Shown piece by piece: positions 1 through 6,285 of a stretch of DNA of 6,684 nt. This DNA is from an uncultured Verrucomicrobiales bacterium (lineage in GTDB: Bacteria; Verrucomicrobiota; Verrucomicrobiae; Limisphaerales; CANJSG01). Under the pieces are notes generated by a model, which made no database searches, was not told the DNA's origin, and was given only the letters and a program-made list of their open reading frames with translations. A program made the position numbers and the translations under genes. The stretch is from positions 1 through 6,684 of the forward strand of contig CAMLMI010000264.1 of NCBI GenBank assembly GCA_946480965.1, in the 5' to 3' direction. Each line of letters starts with the position of its first letter. Within the stretch, counting starts at the first letter, position 1.

Positions 1-999
1 GAGCTGATCCGCCAACTCCTCTCCACAGCGGCCAGCGACAACATGCCGGCCTTGATCGAACAGATCCGCACGTTCCCGGGACTTGATGACGTGGAAGTCG
101 AAGCCGTGCTCACCTGGGCCAAGACCGATCCGGCCTCGGCCGCACAATGGGCGCTTTCCCTCCAAGCCGGGCAAACCCGCGACCAGCACCTCAAATCGAT
201 CGCCACGGCGTGGGCCGATCAGGACCTCGCCTCGGCCGCCGCTTGGTTGAAAACCCTGCCGAACGGGGATAGCCGGATCGACAGCGCGCTGGCCGTCGCC
301 CATGAAGCGGCCCGCATCGATCCGATCGCGGCGCTGCGGATTCTCACCGAACTTCCCGCCAGCGACGCTCGCAACGACCAAGCTGCCCGTGCCATCCGGG
401 AATGGACCGCTCAAGATCCCGATGCTGCCACCCGGTGGGCCTTGGGCATTGCCGATTCCACGTTGCGCGAAACGGCCATCGCCGAAGCGGCGGCGGTTTG
501 GGGCTCCATCGATCCCGAAGCTGCCGCGATCTTCGCCACCGCCAACCTCCCGCCCGGCAGCGCGCTCTCCCACGTCGCCATCGACATCCTCCAAAGCTGG
601 ACGGCCACGGCCCCGCAAAAGGCCGCAGCTTGGGCCGCGTTGTTTCCTGAAGGCGACCTCCGCAATAGCGCCCTCCATGCGATCATCCCGCGGTGGTTCG
701 ACTCCGATCCCGCCGCTGTTGCCCAATGGCTCGCGGATCAGCCTTCAGGCAGCCTCAAGGATCGCGCGATCGCCGAGTATGCGGCCCCCTTGTCGCATTC
801 CGATCCCGGGGCTGCACTCGACGCCTTGAATGCCGTTTCAGATCCCCCGCTCCGGCTGCGCCATTCGGAACGGATCGCCGGAGAATGGCTCGCCCGCGAC
901 CCGAGCGCTGCCCGCGCGTGGATCGAAGAATCGGCGCTTCCGGCCGAGAGCAAAACCCGTCTCCTGTCCACTCCCGCTCCAGTTTCTCCCGAGCCTTGA
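1..999 (+). CDS. Tandem DPxAAxxW-repeat protein, 3' part (5' end outside window)
   Basis: The reading frame is open from the first base, so the gene very probably starts upstream; the ATG at position 43 is internal to a degenerate repeat and has no convincing ribosome binding site. The 332 residues seen are almost entirely a tandem repeat of 32 residues (one unit has 33). Each unit starts D-P-x-A-A-x-x-W, has L-P or a similar turn near position 12-13, an R/K near 18, and often a second W near 29. Eight full units, a degenerate one before them and a partial one after are visible. The pattern suggests paired helices stacked as an alpha-solenoid, like TPR or HEAT arrays, so a protein-binding or scaffold role is a reasonable inference. 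No catalytic motif or membrane segment is seen in this part; the N-terminus could hold a signal peptide or anchor. I recall similar repeat proteins as abundant hypothetical proteins in Verrucomicrobiota. The gene converges on the ribosomal cluster and is not part of it. The function is unknown. Confidence 0.85.
   Translation, partial: ELIRQLLSTAASDNMPALIEQIRTFPGLDDVEVEAVLTWAKTDPASAAQWALSLQAGQTRDQHLKSIATAWADQDLASAAAWLKTLPNGDSRIDSALAVAHEAARIDPIAALRILTELPASDARNDQAARAIREWTAQDPDAATRWALGIADSTLRETAIAEAAAVWGSIDPEAAAIFATANLPPGSALSHVAIDILQSWTATAPQKAAAWAALFPEGDLRNSALHAIIPRWFDSDPAAVAQWLADQPSGSLKDRAIAEYAAPLSHSDPGAALDALNAVSDPPLRLRHSERIAGEWLARDPSAARAWIEESALPAESKTRLLSTPAPVSPEP
127..966 (+). repeat. Protein-level tandem repeat, 96-bp period, eight full units plus a partial ninth
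   Basis: Repeat units begin at the codons for D-P (or D-L, A-P) at nucleotide positions 127, 223, 319, 415, 511, 610, 706 and 802. A truncated ninth unit begins at 898. All units are 96 bp except the one at 511, which has one extra codon. The period is clear in the protein but the DNA copies are well diverged, so this is an old array under protein-level selection rather than a recent DNA expansion. A further degenerate unit can be read from about position 37. Confidence 0.85.
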
Positions 1000-1000
1000 C

Positions 1001-1035
1001 AAAAAAAAGCGGCGGAAGTGTCGCCACTTCCGCCG
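1001..1035 (-). terminator. Intrinsic terminator after rplW, probably bidirectional
   Basis: An 11-bp perfect stem pairs 1010-1020 with 1025-1035 around a 4-base loop. Read on the minus strand, the loop is GCGA (a stable GNRA tetraloop) and the stem is followed, after one base, by eight T residues (1008-1001). This is a textbook Rho-independent terminator for the ribosomal operon, 22 bp past the rplW stop. On the plus strand the same stem sits 10 bp after the stop of the repeat-protein gene and is followed by a looser T-rich run (1036-1050), so it may also stop transcription from the left. The two genes converge here. Confidence 0.92.
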
Positions 1036-1057
1036 TCGTTCGGTTTCTTTGCCTAGA

Positions 1058-1339
1058 TCAGACCACTTGAATCTTGTCGCCTTCCTTCAAGGTCACGATG
1101 GCTTTCTTCCAACTGGCGCTCGCACCGCGTGCGGGAGAGAACTTCCGGCGAAGCTTGCCGCGAACCTGAAGCGTGTTCACGCGGACCACCTTCACTTTGA
1201 AGAGCGTTTCAACAGCCGCACGGATCTCCGTCTTGTTGGCCAGACGGTCGCACATGAGCGTGTATTGGTTCAGCTTTTCGGCCTGTCGGGCACCCTTTTC
1301 GGTGATCCGCACGGTCTTGACGATGTCGTAGATGTTCAT
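1058..1339 (-). CDS. rplW: 50S ribosomal protein L23
   Basis: This 93-residue protein matches the usual length of bacterial L23. L23 binds domain III of 23S rRNA at the exit of the peptide tunnel, where it is a docking site for trigger factor and SRP. Family features seen are the early T-E-K-G segment (13-16), the [10 protein letters not shown] stretch (36-45), the K/R-rich extended loop (about 60-72), and the W-K-K-A-I-V-T-L C-terminal strand (77-84). The ATG is 5 bp after the rplD stop. An AAGGA in the last codons of rplD, 9 bases from the ATG, is the most plausible Shine-Dalgarno in the whole cluster. It is the last gene of the operon: a terminator follows instead of rplB. Confidence 0.97.
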   Translation of the reverse strand: MNIYDIVKTVRITEKGARQAEKLNQYTLMCDRLANKTEIRAAVETLFKVKVVRVNTLQVRGKLRRKFSPARGASASWKKAIVTLKEGDKIQVV

Positions 1340-1344
1340 GGCGC

Positions 1345-1971
1345 TTAGTCCTTCTTCAGGCGGGCTTCGACCTTGGCGAACGCGCTCTTGGTGAACACGA
1401 GCTTGTCGTTCTTCAGCACGAGATAGGTGTTGAGATCCTCGCCGGTGCTCACGTCCACGTAGGGGATGTTGCCAGCGGCGCGACGGAGGTTGGTGTTCTC
1501 GATGTCATCGACCACCAGCACCGTGCCGTCGATCTTCAGGCTCTCGAGCACGCCGACGAATTCCTTCGTCTTGGCCGCAGCCAGACCGAGGCCGTCCACC
1601 ACGAGCACATCGCCCGCGCGGAGGCGCTCGGACAACGCGCGACGCAGAGCCAGCTTCTTGGTCTTGAGGTTGACCTTCTTGGAGAAGTCGCGGGGCTTCG
1701 GGCCGAAGACCACGCCACCGCCACGCCACAGGGGCGAGCGGAAGGAACCGGCGCGCGCACGGCCGGTGCCCTTCTGTTTCCAAGGCTTCTTGTTCGTGCC
1801 AGCGACCTCGCCAACGGTCTTGGTGCAGGCCGTGCCGGAGCGCTGGGCGGCCATGTAGGCCACCACGGTGTCGTGGACCGCTTGGTCGCCCTTGCCATCC
1901 TCGATCACGGAGAACTGGACTTCGAGCTCCCCTTGGGTGTTTCCTTTGAGATCTGTAACGGTGAGCTTCAT
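1345..1971 (-). CDS. rplD: 50S ribosomal protein L4
   Basis: This 208-residue protein is of normal length for L4 (about 200-207). L4 is an early-assembly 23S rRNA binder whose long loop lines the peptide exit tunnel; in E. coli it also represses the S10 operon. The loop is clearly present: [13 protein letters not shown] at 61-73, then S-P-L-W-R-G-G-G at 79-86. The tunnel-facing basic residues, where macrolide resistance changes occur in other species, look wild type. The C-terminal globular part (about 105-200) includes V-L-V-V-D-D. The ATG lies 3 bp past the rplC stop, and only a weak AAGAAG lies upstream, so translational coupling to rplC is likely. No L4-type leader is available upstream of rpsJ, so E. 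coli-style feedback is not supported here. Confidence 0.97.
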   Translation of the reverse strand: MKLTVTDLKGNTQGELEVQFSVIEDGKGDQAVHDTVVAYMAAQRSGTACTKTVGEVAGTNKKPWKQKGTGRARAGSFRSPLWRGGGVVFGPKPRDFSKKVNLKTKKLALRRALSERLRAGDVLVVDGLGLAAAKTKEFVGVLESLKIDGTVLVVDDIENTNLRRAAGNIPYVDVSTGEDLNTYLVLKNDKLVFTKSAFAKVEARLKKD

Positions 1972-1974
1972 AGG

Positions 1975-2703
1975 TTACTTCTTCTTGGGGGCCGCTGCGA
2001 CCTTTGGTTTGGCTTTGCCGGACGATTCCACTTCGATCAGGCCCGCGCGGCGCTTCGCGACTTCGGAGCCCTTCGGCAGCTTCTTCGATTCACGGATGAT
2101 GACGTAGTCGTCCTTCGATCCCGGGATCGCGCCCTTGATCAAAAGGAGATTGTCCTCCTGCAGCACCTGCACCACTTCCAGGTTCTGGGTGGTGCGCTGC
2201 ACTTGGCCCATGTGACCGGGCATCTTCATGCCGCGCATGACCGTGCCGGGGAAAAGGCGCTGGCCGATGGCACCGGAACGACGCTTCCAGCCCTTGGCAC
2301 CGTGGGTCTGATCACCGCCGCGGAAACCGTGGCGCTTGACGACACCCTCGAAACCGCGGCCCTTGGTCACGCCGATGGCGTCGATGAAATCGCCCTGGGC
2401 GAAGATGTTGGCTCCGACGATATCGCCGGGCTTCACATCCAAGGTGAAGTCGCGGAACTCGCGGATGCGTTTCACCGGAGCGCCGTTGTGCTTCGCGATG
2501 TGGCCGCTGAGGGGCTTGTTGACCCGGGACGCCTTCTGGTCGTCGAAGCCGAGCTGGACGGAGTTGTATCCGTCCTTTCCGTCCTTCTTTTTGACTTGGA
2601 GCACCCGGTTGGGTCCAACCTTCACGACGGTCACGGGAACCGCGACACCCTTCGAATTATAGACTCGGGTCTGGCCGAGTTTTTTGCCTAAAAGTCCGAG
2701 CAT
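1975..2703 (-). CDS. rplC: 50S ribosomal protein L3
   Basis: L3 binds near the 3' end of 23S rRNA, starts 50S assembly, and sends an extended loop towards the peptidyl transferase centre. I chose the ATG at 2703 because it gives the standard N-terminus [13 protein letters not shown]; a TTG nine bases upstream overlaps the rpsJ stop and would add three atypical residues. The resulting 242 residues exceed the 209 of E. coli L3. The loop holds H-G-F-R-G-G (125-130), G-A-I-G-Q (144-148) and P-G-T-V (152-155). The Q at 148 matches the glutamine that PrmB methylates in E. coli. P-G-H-M-G-Q follows at 162-167. The extra length is mainly a charged C-terminal extension (about 205-242) ending in an Ala/Pro/Lys tail. 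A GAGG lies 3 bases before the ATG, closer than ideal. Confidence 0.97.
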   Translation of the reverse strand: MLGLLGKKLGQTRVYNSKGVAVPVTVVKVGPNRVLQVKKKDGKDGYNSVQLGFDDQKASRVNKPLSGHIAKHNGAPVKRIREFRDFTLDVKPGDIVGANIFAQGDFIDAIGVTKGRGFEGVVKRHGFRGGDQTHGAKGWKRRSGAIGQRLFPGTVMRGMKMPGHMGQVQRTTQNLEVVQVLQEDNLLLIKGAIPGSKDDYVIIRESKKLPKGSEVAKRRAGLIEVESSGKAKPKVAAAPKKK

Positions 2704-2708
2704 AAGCC

Positions 2709-3017
2709 TCAAATCTTGATGGTGATGTCCACGCCGGCGGGCAGGTTGAGCTTCTTCAGCTCATCGACGGTCTTGGCCGTGGGGTCGATGATGTCCAGCA
2801 GGCGCTTGTGGGTGCGCTGCTCAAAAGTCTCCTGCGACTTCTTGTCGGAGTGCGGCGACCGGAGAACGGTGTAGCGCTCGATCTTGGTCGGGAGAGGAAT
2901 CGGGCCGGCGACACGGGCACCGGTGCGCTTCACGGTCTCGACGATCTCGGAAGCGGACTGGTCGATGACCCGGTGGTCATAGGCCTTCAGACGGATACGG
3001 ATGCGTTGTCCTGCCAT
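2709..3017 (-). CDS. rpsJ: 30S ribosomal protein S10 (NusE)
   Basis: This 102-residue protein is of standard length. S10 sits in the 30S head and, as NusE, also binds NusB and NusG in transcription antitermination and coupling. Conserved stretches are [10 protein letters not shown] (5-14), the A-D/S-x-I-V region (22-26), G-P-I-P-L-P-T (38-44), and R-S-P-H ... R-T-H-K-R-L (53-56 and 68-73), which frame the long loop that penetrates the rRNA and binds S14 and S3 neighbours. The gene starts 28 bp after fusA, with no tuf between and no visible Shine-Dalgarno; the bases before the ATG are AT-rich. It ends 5 bp before rplC. It heads a compact four-gene S10 operon, which may be transcribed on from fusA or from a promoter inside fusA. 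Confidence 0.97.
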   Translation of the reverse strand: MAGQRIRIRLKAYDHRVIDQSASEIVETVKRTGARVAGPIPLPTKIERYTVLRSPHSDKKSQETFEQRTHKRLLDIIDPTAKTVDELKKLNLPAGVDITIKI

Positions 3018-3045
3018 ATATCAAAGAACAATGTTACGGGGTTGG

Positions 3046-5229
3046 TTAAGTGCGGGCGGCCGGTTTTTTCGCGGCGGCGTCCAAGACGGTCGTCAGGACA
3101 CTGTTGGGAACCTGCTCGAAGGACAGCGGCTCCATGGAGTAGGAGGCACGGCCCTTGGAGAGCGAGCGGATAGCGGTGGCGTAGCCGAACATTTCGGCCA
3201 ACGGCACCTCGGAATTGAGGATGGTCTGTCCGGCCTTCGCATCAATGCCGATGATCTTGCCGCGACGACGGTTGATGTCGCCGAGCAAATCGCCCTGATA
3301 TTCGTCGGGCGTGGTGACCTCGACCTTCATGATCGGCTCCAGCAGAATGGGACTGGCCTTCTTGAAGGCGTCCTTCATCGCGAAGATGCCGGCCATCTTG
3401 AAGGCGAGTTCGTTCGAGTCCACCTCGTGGAAGGAGCCGAAAACGATGTCCACCTTGACGTCGATGACCTGGAACCCGGCGTAGATGCCGCTCTTGATCG
3501 ACTCCTCGATGCCGTCCACCACCGCAGGAATGTATTCCTTCGGAATGACGCCACCGACGATCTTGTTGTTGATCTCGATGCCCTTGCCCTTCTCGTTCGG
3601 GTAAACCTTGACCTCGGCATGGCCGTATTGACCACGACCGCCGGACTGGCGCACGAACTTGCCGACGCCTTCGGCTTCGCCGGTAATGGTTTCACGGTAG
3701 GCGATCTGCGGAGCGCCCGCATTCGCTTCAACCTTGAACTCACGCAACAGACGGTCGCGAATGATCTCCAAGTGGAGCTCGCCCATCCCCGCAATGATCA
3801 GCTGACCGGTTTCTTCGTTGGTGAAGCAACGGAACGTAGGGTCTTCTTCGGCCAAGCGGCCCAATCCCTCGGACATCTTGTCGCGATCCGCCTTTGTCTT
3901 CGGCTCGATGGCCATGCTGATGACCGGCTCGGGGAAGGTCGGCGGCTCGAGCATTACGTCATAGTCCTCGTCGCAAAGGGTGTCACCGGTGGTGATGTTT
4001 CGCAGACCGACCAGAGCGGCGATGTCGCCTGAATGCACCTGGTCGATGTCCTTGCGCTCGCCACCCTGAATGACCATGAGGCGGCTGACGCGCTCGCGCT
4101 TGCGGGTGCGGGGATTGTAGATCGTGTCGCCCTTCTTGAGCTGACCCGAATAGACCCGGAAGAACACCAGCTTGCCTGCATACGGATCGGTCCAGAGCTT
4201 GAACGCGAGCGAGCAGAACTTGTTGTTGTCGTCCGTGGTGACGGTGACGCCGTCTTCGGTGCCAGGCACATGGCCTTCGGCCGAAGGAACATCCAGCGGG
4301 CAGGGTAGATAATCGACAACGGCGTCGATCAAACACTGCACACCCTTTTTCTTGAAAGCGGAGCCGCAAAGAACGGGCACCATCTCAATCTTGCAGGTAA
4401 GACGGCGAATGGCCGCTTTCAGAACCTCGGGAGTGATCGGCTTTTCTTCGAGAACCAGCTCGGCGATGGCGTCGTCCTTGTTGGAGACAGCATCGATCAG
4501 CTCGGCCAACGCCGCCTTGGCGCGTTCCTTCTGGTCATCAGGAATCTCCGCGATGTCGTATTTCAGACCTTCATTCGTCACCTCGCCCGGCCCCCAGATC
4601 ACAGCCTTCTGGTTAACAATGTCGATCAAACCGGAGAGATTCTCCTCGGCACCGATCGGCAGATAGATGGGGAACGCATACGCCTTCAGTTTGGTGCGCA
4701 TGTCGTTCAGGGCGTTCTCGAAGTTGGCGCCCGTGCGGTCCATTTTGTTGACGAACGCAATGCGCGGAACCTTGTATTTGGTTGCCTGGCGCCAGACCGT
4801 CTCGGACTGCGGCTGAACACCCGCCACTCCGCAGAAAACAGCCACCGCACCGTCCAGCACACGCATGGAACGTTCAACCTCCGCCGTGAAATCGACGTGG
4901 CCCGGGGTATCAATGATGTTGACGCGATGCCCGATTCCGGCGCGGGACTTGTAGATGCCCGCCTCCTGCTTCTGAGTCCAGAAGCAGGTAACGGCCGCCG
5001 AGGTGATCGTGATGCCACGCTCCTTCTCCTGCTCCATCCAGTCGGTCACGGTGTTGCCGTCATCCACGTCGCCGATCTTGTGGATGAGGCCCGTGTAGAA
5101 GAGGATGCGCTCCGTGGTGGTCGTCTTGCCCGCATCGATGTGGGCAGCGATGCCAATGTTGCGCGTGCGCTCCAGCGGATACTGCCGGTTGGGCGCGTTC
5201 AGAGCCTGATTGATCGCAGTGGCGTCCAT
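3046..5229 (-). CDS. fusA: Translation elongation factor G
   Basis: This 727-residue EF-G (usual length 690-710) is the GTPase that drives tRNA-mRNA translocation and, with RRF, ribosome recycling. The G motifs are complete: A-H-I-D-A-G-K-T (29-36), R-G-I-T-I (71-75), D-T-P-G-H (107-111), N-K-M-D (161-164) and G-S-A-F (289-292). Domain II follows (about 310-430), then domain III with G-M-G-E-L-H-L (481-487), and domain IV with the tip loop S-G-G-R-G-Q-Y-G-H (529-537) and H601 in the G-S-F-H-E-V-D-S loop, equivalent to the histidine needed for translocation in E. coli. Domain V ends with E-M-F-G-Y-A-T (679-685). Two departures are a longer loop at 85-100 between switch I and D-T-P-G-H, and G-D-V-D-D-G-N-T-V-T-D (53-63) before switch I, wording I recall from EF-G2 types. 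The start is fixed by an in-frame stop upstream. No Shine-Dalgarno precedes it; a terminator-like hairpin does. Confidence 0.97.
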   Translation of the reverse strand: MDATAINQALNAPNRQYPLERTRNIGIAAHIDAGKTTTTERILFYTGLIHKIGDVDDGNTVTDWMEQEKERGITITSAAVTCFWTQKQEAGIYKSRAGIGHRVNIIDTPGHVDFTAEVERSMRVLDGAVAVFCGVAGVQPQSETVWRQATKYKVPRIAFVNKMDRTGANFENALNDMRTKLKAYAFPIYLPIGAEENLSGLIDIVNQKAVIWGPGEVTNEGLKYDIAEIPDDQKERAKAALAELIDAVSNKDDAIAELVLEEKPITPEVLKAAIRRLTCKIEMVPVLCGSAFKKKGVQCLIDAVVDYLPCPLDVPSAEGHVPGTEDGVTVTTDDNNKFCSLAFKLWTDPYAGKLVFFRVYSGQLKKGDTIYNPRTRKRERVSRLMVIQGGERKDIDQVHSGDIAALVGLRNITTGDTLCDEDYDVMLEPPTFPEPVISMAIEPKTKADRDKMSEGLGRLAEEDPTFRCFTNEETGQLIIAGMGELHLEIIRDRLLREFKVEANAGAPQIAYRETITGEAEGVGKFVRQSGGRGQYGHAEVKVYPNEKGKGIEINNKIVGGVIPKEYIPAVVDGIEESIKSGIYAGFQVIDVKVDIVFGSFHEVDSNELAFKMAGIFAMKDAFKKASPILLEPIMKVEVTTPDEYQGDLLGDINRRRGKIIGIDAKAGQTILNSEVPLAEMFGYATAIRSLSKGRASYSMEPLSFEQVPNSVLTTVLDAAAKKPAART

Positions 5230-5242
5230 TTTTATTGAGACT

Positions 5243-5276
5243 AAAAACGCCCCGCAGCACCGAAGTCAGCGGGGCG
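5243..5276 (-). terminator. Intrinsic terminator or attenuator between rpsG and fusA
   Basis: Read on the minus strand, an 8-bp GC-only stem (5276-5269 with 5255-5248) is followed immediately by five T residues (5247-5243). The 13-base apical region can form a further small stem capped by C(UUCG)G, an unusually stable tetraloop. It lies 17 bp after the rpsG stop and 13 bp before the fusA start. There is no room for a promoter between the T tract and fusA, so fusA must depend on read-through or on a promoter within or before rpsG. Partial termination would make fusA mRNA less abundant than rpsL-rpsG. Confidence 0.8.
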
Positions 5277-5293
5277 AAAGGATTTGTTTTCGA

Positions 5294-5767
5294 TTACCAG
5301 CGGAAATGAGCGAACGCCTTGTTGGCCTGCGCCATCTTGTGCACCTCGTCACGTTTGCGGATCGCGTTCCCCTGCCCCTGATAGGCCTCCATGATCTCGG
5401 CCGCCAAGGCCGCCTTCATGGGAATGCCCTTGCGGGAGTCGGCAAAGTTGACCAGCCAACGCATGGCAAGAGCCGCTTGGCGATCCGGCGTCACCTCCAC
5501 AGGAACCTGGTAAGTCGCGCCACCCACGCGACGAGCTTTCACCTCCAAGCGAGGCTTGGCGTTGTCCACGGCACGCTGGAGAATCTCCAACGGACTGAGA
5601 GACGGGTTCTTTTCGGCGATCTGATCGAACGCCTGGTAAACGATGCGCTGCGCAACGCTCTTCTGGCCCCAGCGCATGACCGTATTGACCAATCGGCCAA
5701 CCAGCTGGCTGTTGTAACGACCGTCCGGCAAAATCGGACGCTTAACGGCTTGACGACGACGTGACAT
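5294..5767 (-). CDS. rpsG: 30S ribosomal protein S7
   Basis: This 157-residue protein matches typical bacterial S7 (about 156). S7 nucleates assembly of the 30S head on 16S rRNA and contacts the E-site tRNA. Family features are the basic N-terminus M-S-R-R-R, then P-D-G-R-Y-N-S (14-20), the R-A-V-D-N-A-K-P helix end (65-72), the K-A-R-R-V-G-G-A-T-Y-Q-V-P-V-E-V beta-hairpin (77-92), R-W-L-V (103-106), and the C-terminal H-K-M-A-Q-A-N-K-A-F-A-H-F-R-W. The ATG is 9 bp after the rpsL stop. The gap is too short for the S7-binding translational operator known between these genes in E. coli, and it holds no Shine-Dalgarno. A strong hairpin with a T tract follows the stop. Confidence 0.98.
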   Translation of the reverse strand: MSRRRQAVKRPILPDGRYNSQLVGRLVNTVMRWGQKSVAQRIVYQAFDQIAEKNPSLSPLEILQRAVDNAKPRLEVKARRVGGATYQVPVEVTPDRQAALAMRWLVNFADSRKGIPMKAALAAEIMEAYQGQGNAIRKRDEVHKMAQANKAFAHFRW

Positions 5768-5776
5768 AACTGGGTG

Positions 5777-6169
5777 TTATTTTTTTGCGGCAGGCGCGGC
5801 TTTGGGACGCTTCACGCCGTATTTGGAACGGCTCACTCGACGCTTCTCGACACCAGCAGCGTCCAAGGCACCACGGACGATGTGGTAGCGAACACCGGGC
5901 AGGTCCTTCACGCGACCACCGCGCACCAGAACGATGGAGTGCTCCTGGAGGTTGTGCCCCTCGTCGGGAATGTAGGCGATCACCTCGTAGCCGTTCGTGA
6001 GGCGCACCTTGGCCACCTTCCGCATGGCGGAGTTCGGCTTCTTGGGCGTGCGAGTCATGACCTGGAGGCAGACTCCGCGACGAAACGGCGAGGATTCCAA
6101 GGCGGGCGACTTCGACTTGGTCGTGACTTTATTGCGGCCCTTCCGGACCAACTGGTTAATTGTGGGCAT
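5777..6169 (-). CDS. rpsL: 30S ribosomal protein S12
   Basis: This 130-residue protein is slightly longer than the 124 of E. coli S12. S12 sits at the decoding centre and monitors codon-anticodon pairing. The hallmark T-P-K-K-P-N-S (41-47) and [13 protein letters not shown] (84-96) segments are intact. Lys43 and Lys88, the usual sites of streptomycin-resistance changes, are both lysine, so the protein looks like the sensitive type. Asp89, modified to beta-methylthio-aspartate in some bacteria, is present. The conserved C-P-Q-K/R-R-G-V-C motif reads S-P-F-R-R-G-V-C (27-34), keeping only the second cysteine. The protein ends in an Ala/Pro/Lys tail. It begins [10 protein letters not shown], the usual start, but no Shine-Dalgarno precedes the ATG. 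Confidence 0.98.
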   Translation of the reverse strand: MPTINQLVRKGRNKVTTKSKSPALESSPFRRGVCLQVMTRTPKKPNSAMRKVAKVRLTNGYEVIAYIPDEGHNLQEHSIVLVRGGRVKDLPGVRYHIVRGALDAAGVEKRRVSRSKYGVKRPKAAPAAKK

Positions 6170-6285
6170 TGCTAATCAATTCTAGGATCGCGCCACGTTC
6201 CGGCGAAATGGAGCGCGGAGCTTATCAAACAACTTTTCGCAGGCAACAAGTTATTTGTTTTTTGTTCAATCAAGGCAGAGACAGA
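6170..6285 (-). promoter_or_regulatory. rpoC-rpsL intergenic region, candidate rpsL promoter
   Basis: These 116 bp hold no gene. A TAGAAT (6184-6179, minus strand) matches five of six bases of a -10 box and would place the transcript start within a few bases of the rpsL ATG; the -35 position opposite it is poor. A second weaker pair is TTGTTG (6249-6244) and GATAAG (6226-6221), 17 bp apart. A 5-bp GC stem (6189-6193 with 6213-6217, with an added G-U pair on the minus strand) can fold between them. No T-tracted terminator follows rpoC, so read-through from rpoBC is also possible. These are by-eye matches only. Confidence 0.35.

Noticed and set aside
43..45. ATG as the start of the repeat-protein gene
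   Set aside because: The frame stays open to the window edge, and the ATG falls inside a degenerate repeat unit.
1873..2691. 272-codon open frame on the plus strand
   Set aside because: It is antisense to rplC and the 5' end of rplD, which are certain; the composition is a mirror of their codon use.
2704..2712. TTG start nine bases upstream for rplC
   Set aside because: It overlaps the rpsJ stop and adds M-R-L before the standard L3 N-terminus; the ATG at 2703 fits the family.
3001..4032. 343-codon open frame on the plus strand
   Set aside because: It lies wholly antisense to fusA, reads as no known family, and is explained by the strong codon bias of the GC-rich EF-G gene.
6221..6249. TTGTTG / GATAAG as a firm rpsL promoter
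   Set aside because: The 17-bp spacing is good but the hexamers match only 3/6 and 4/6; in an AT-rich patch this is easily chance, so it is mentioned only as a candidate.
6244..6265. AACAA...TTGTT inverted repeat as a terminator for rpoC
   Set aside because: The stem is only 5 AT-rich pairs and its T run lies on the plus-strand side, the wrong direction for rpoC.
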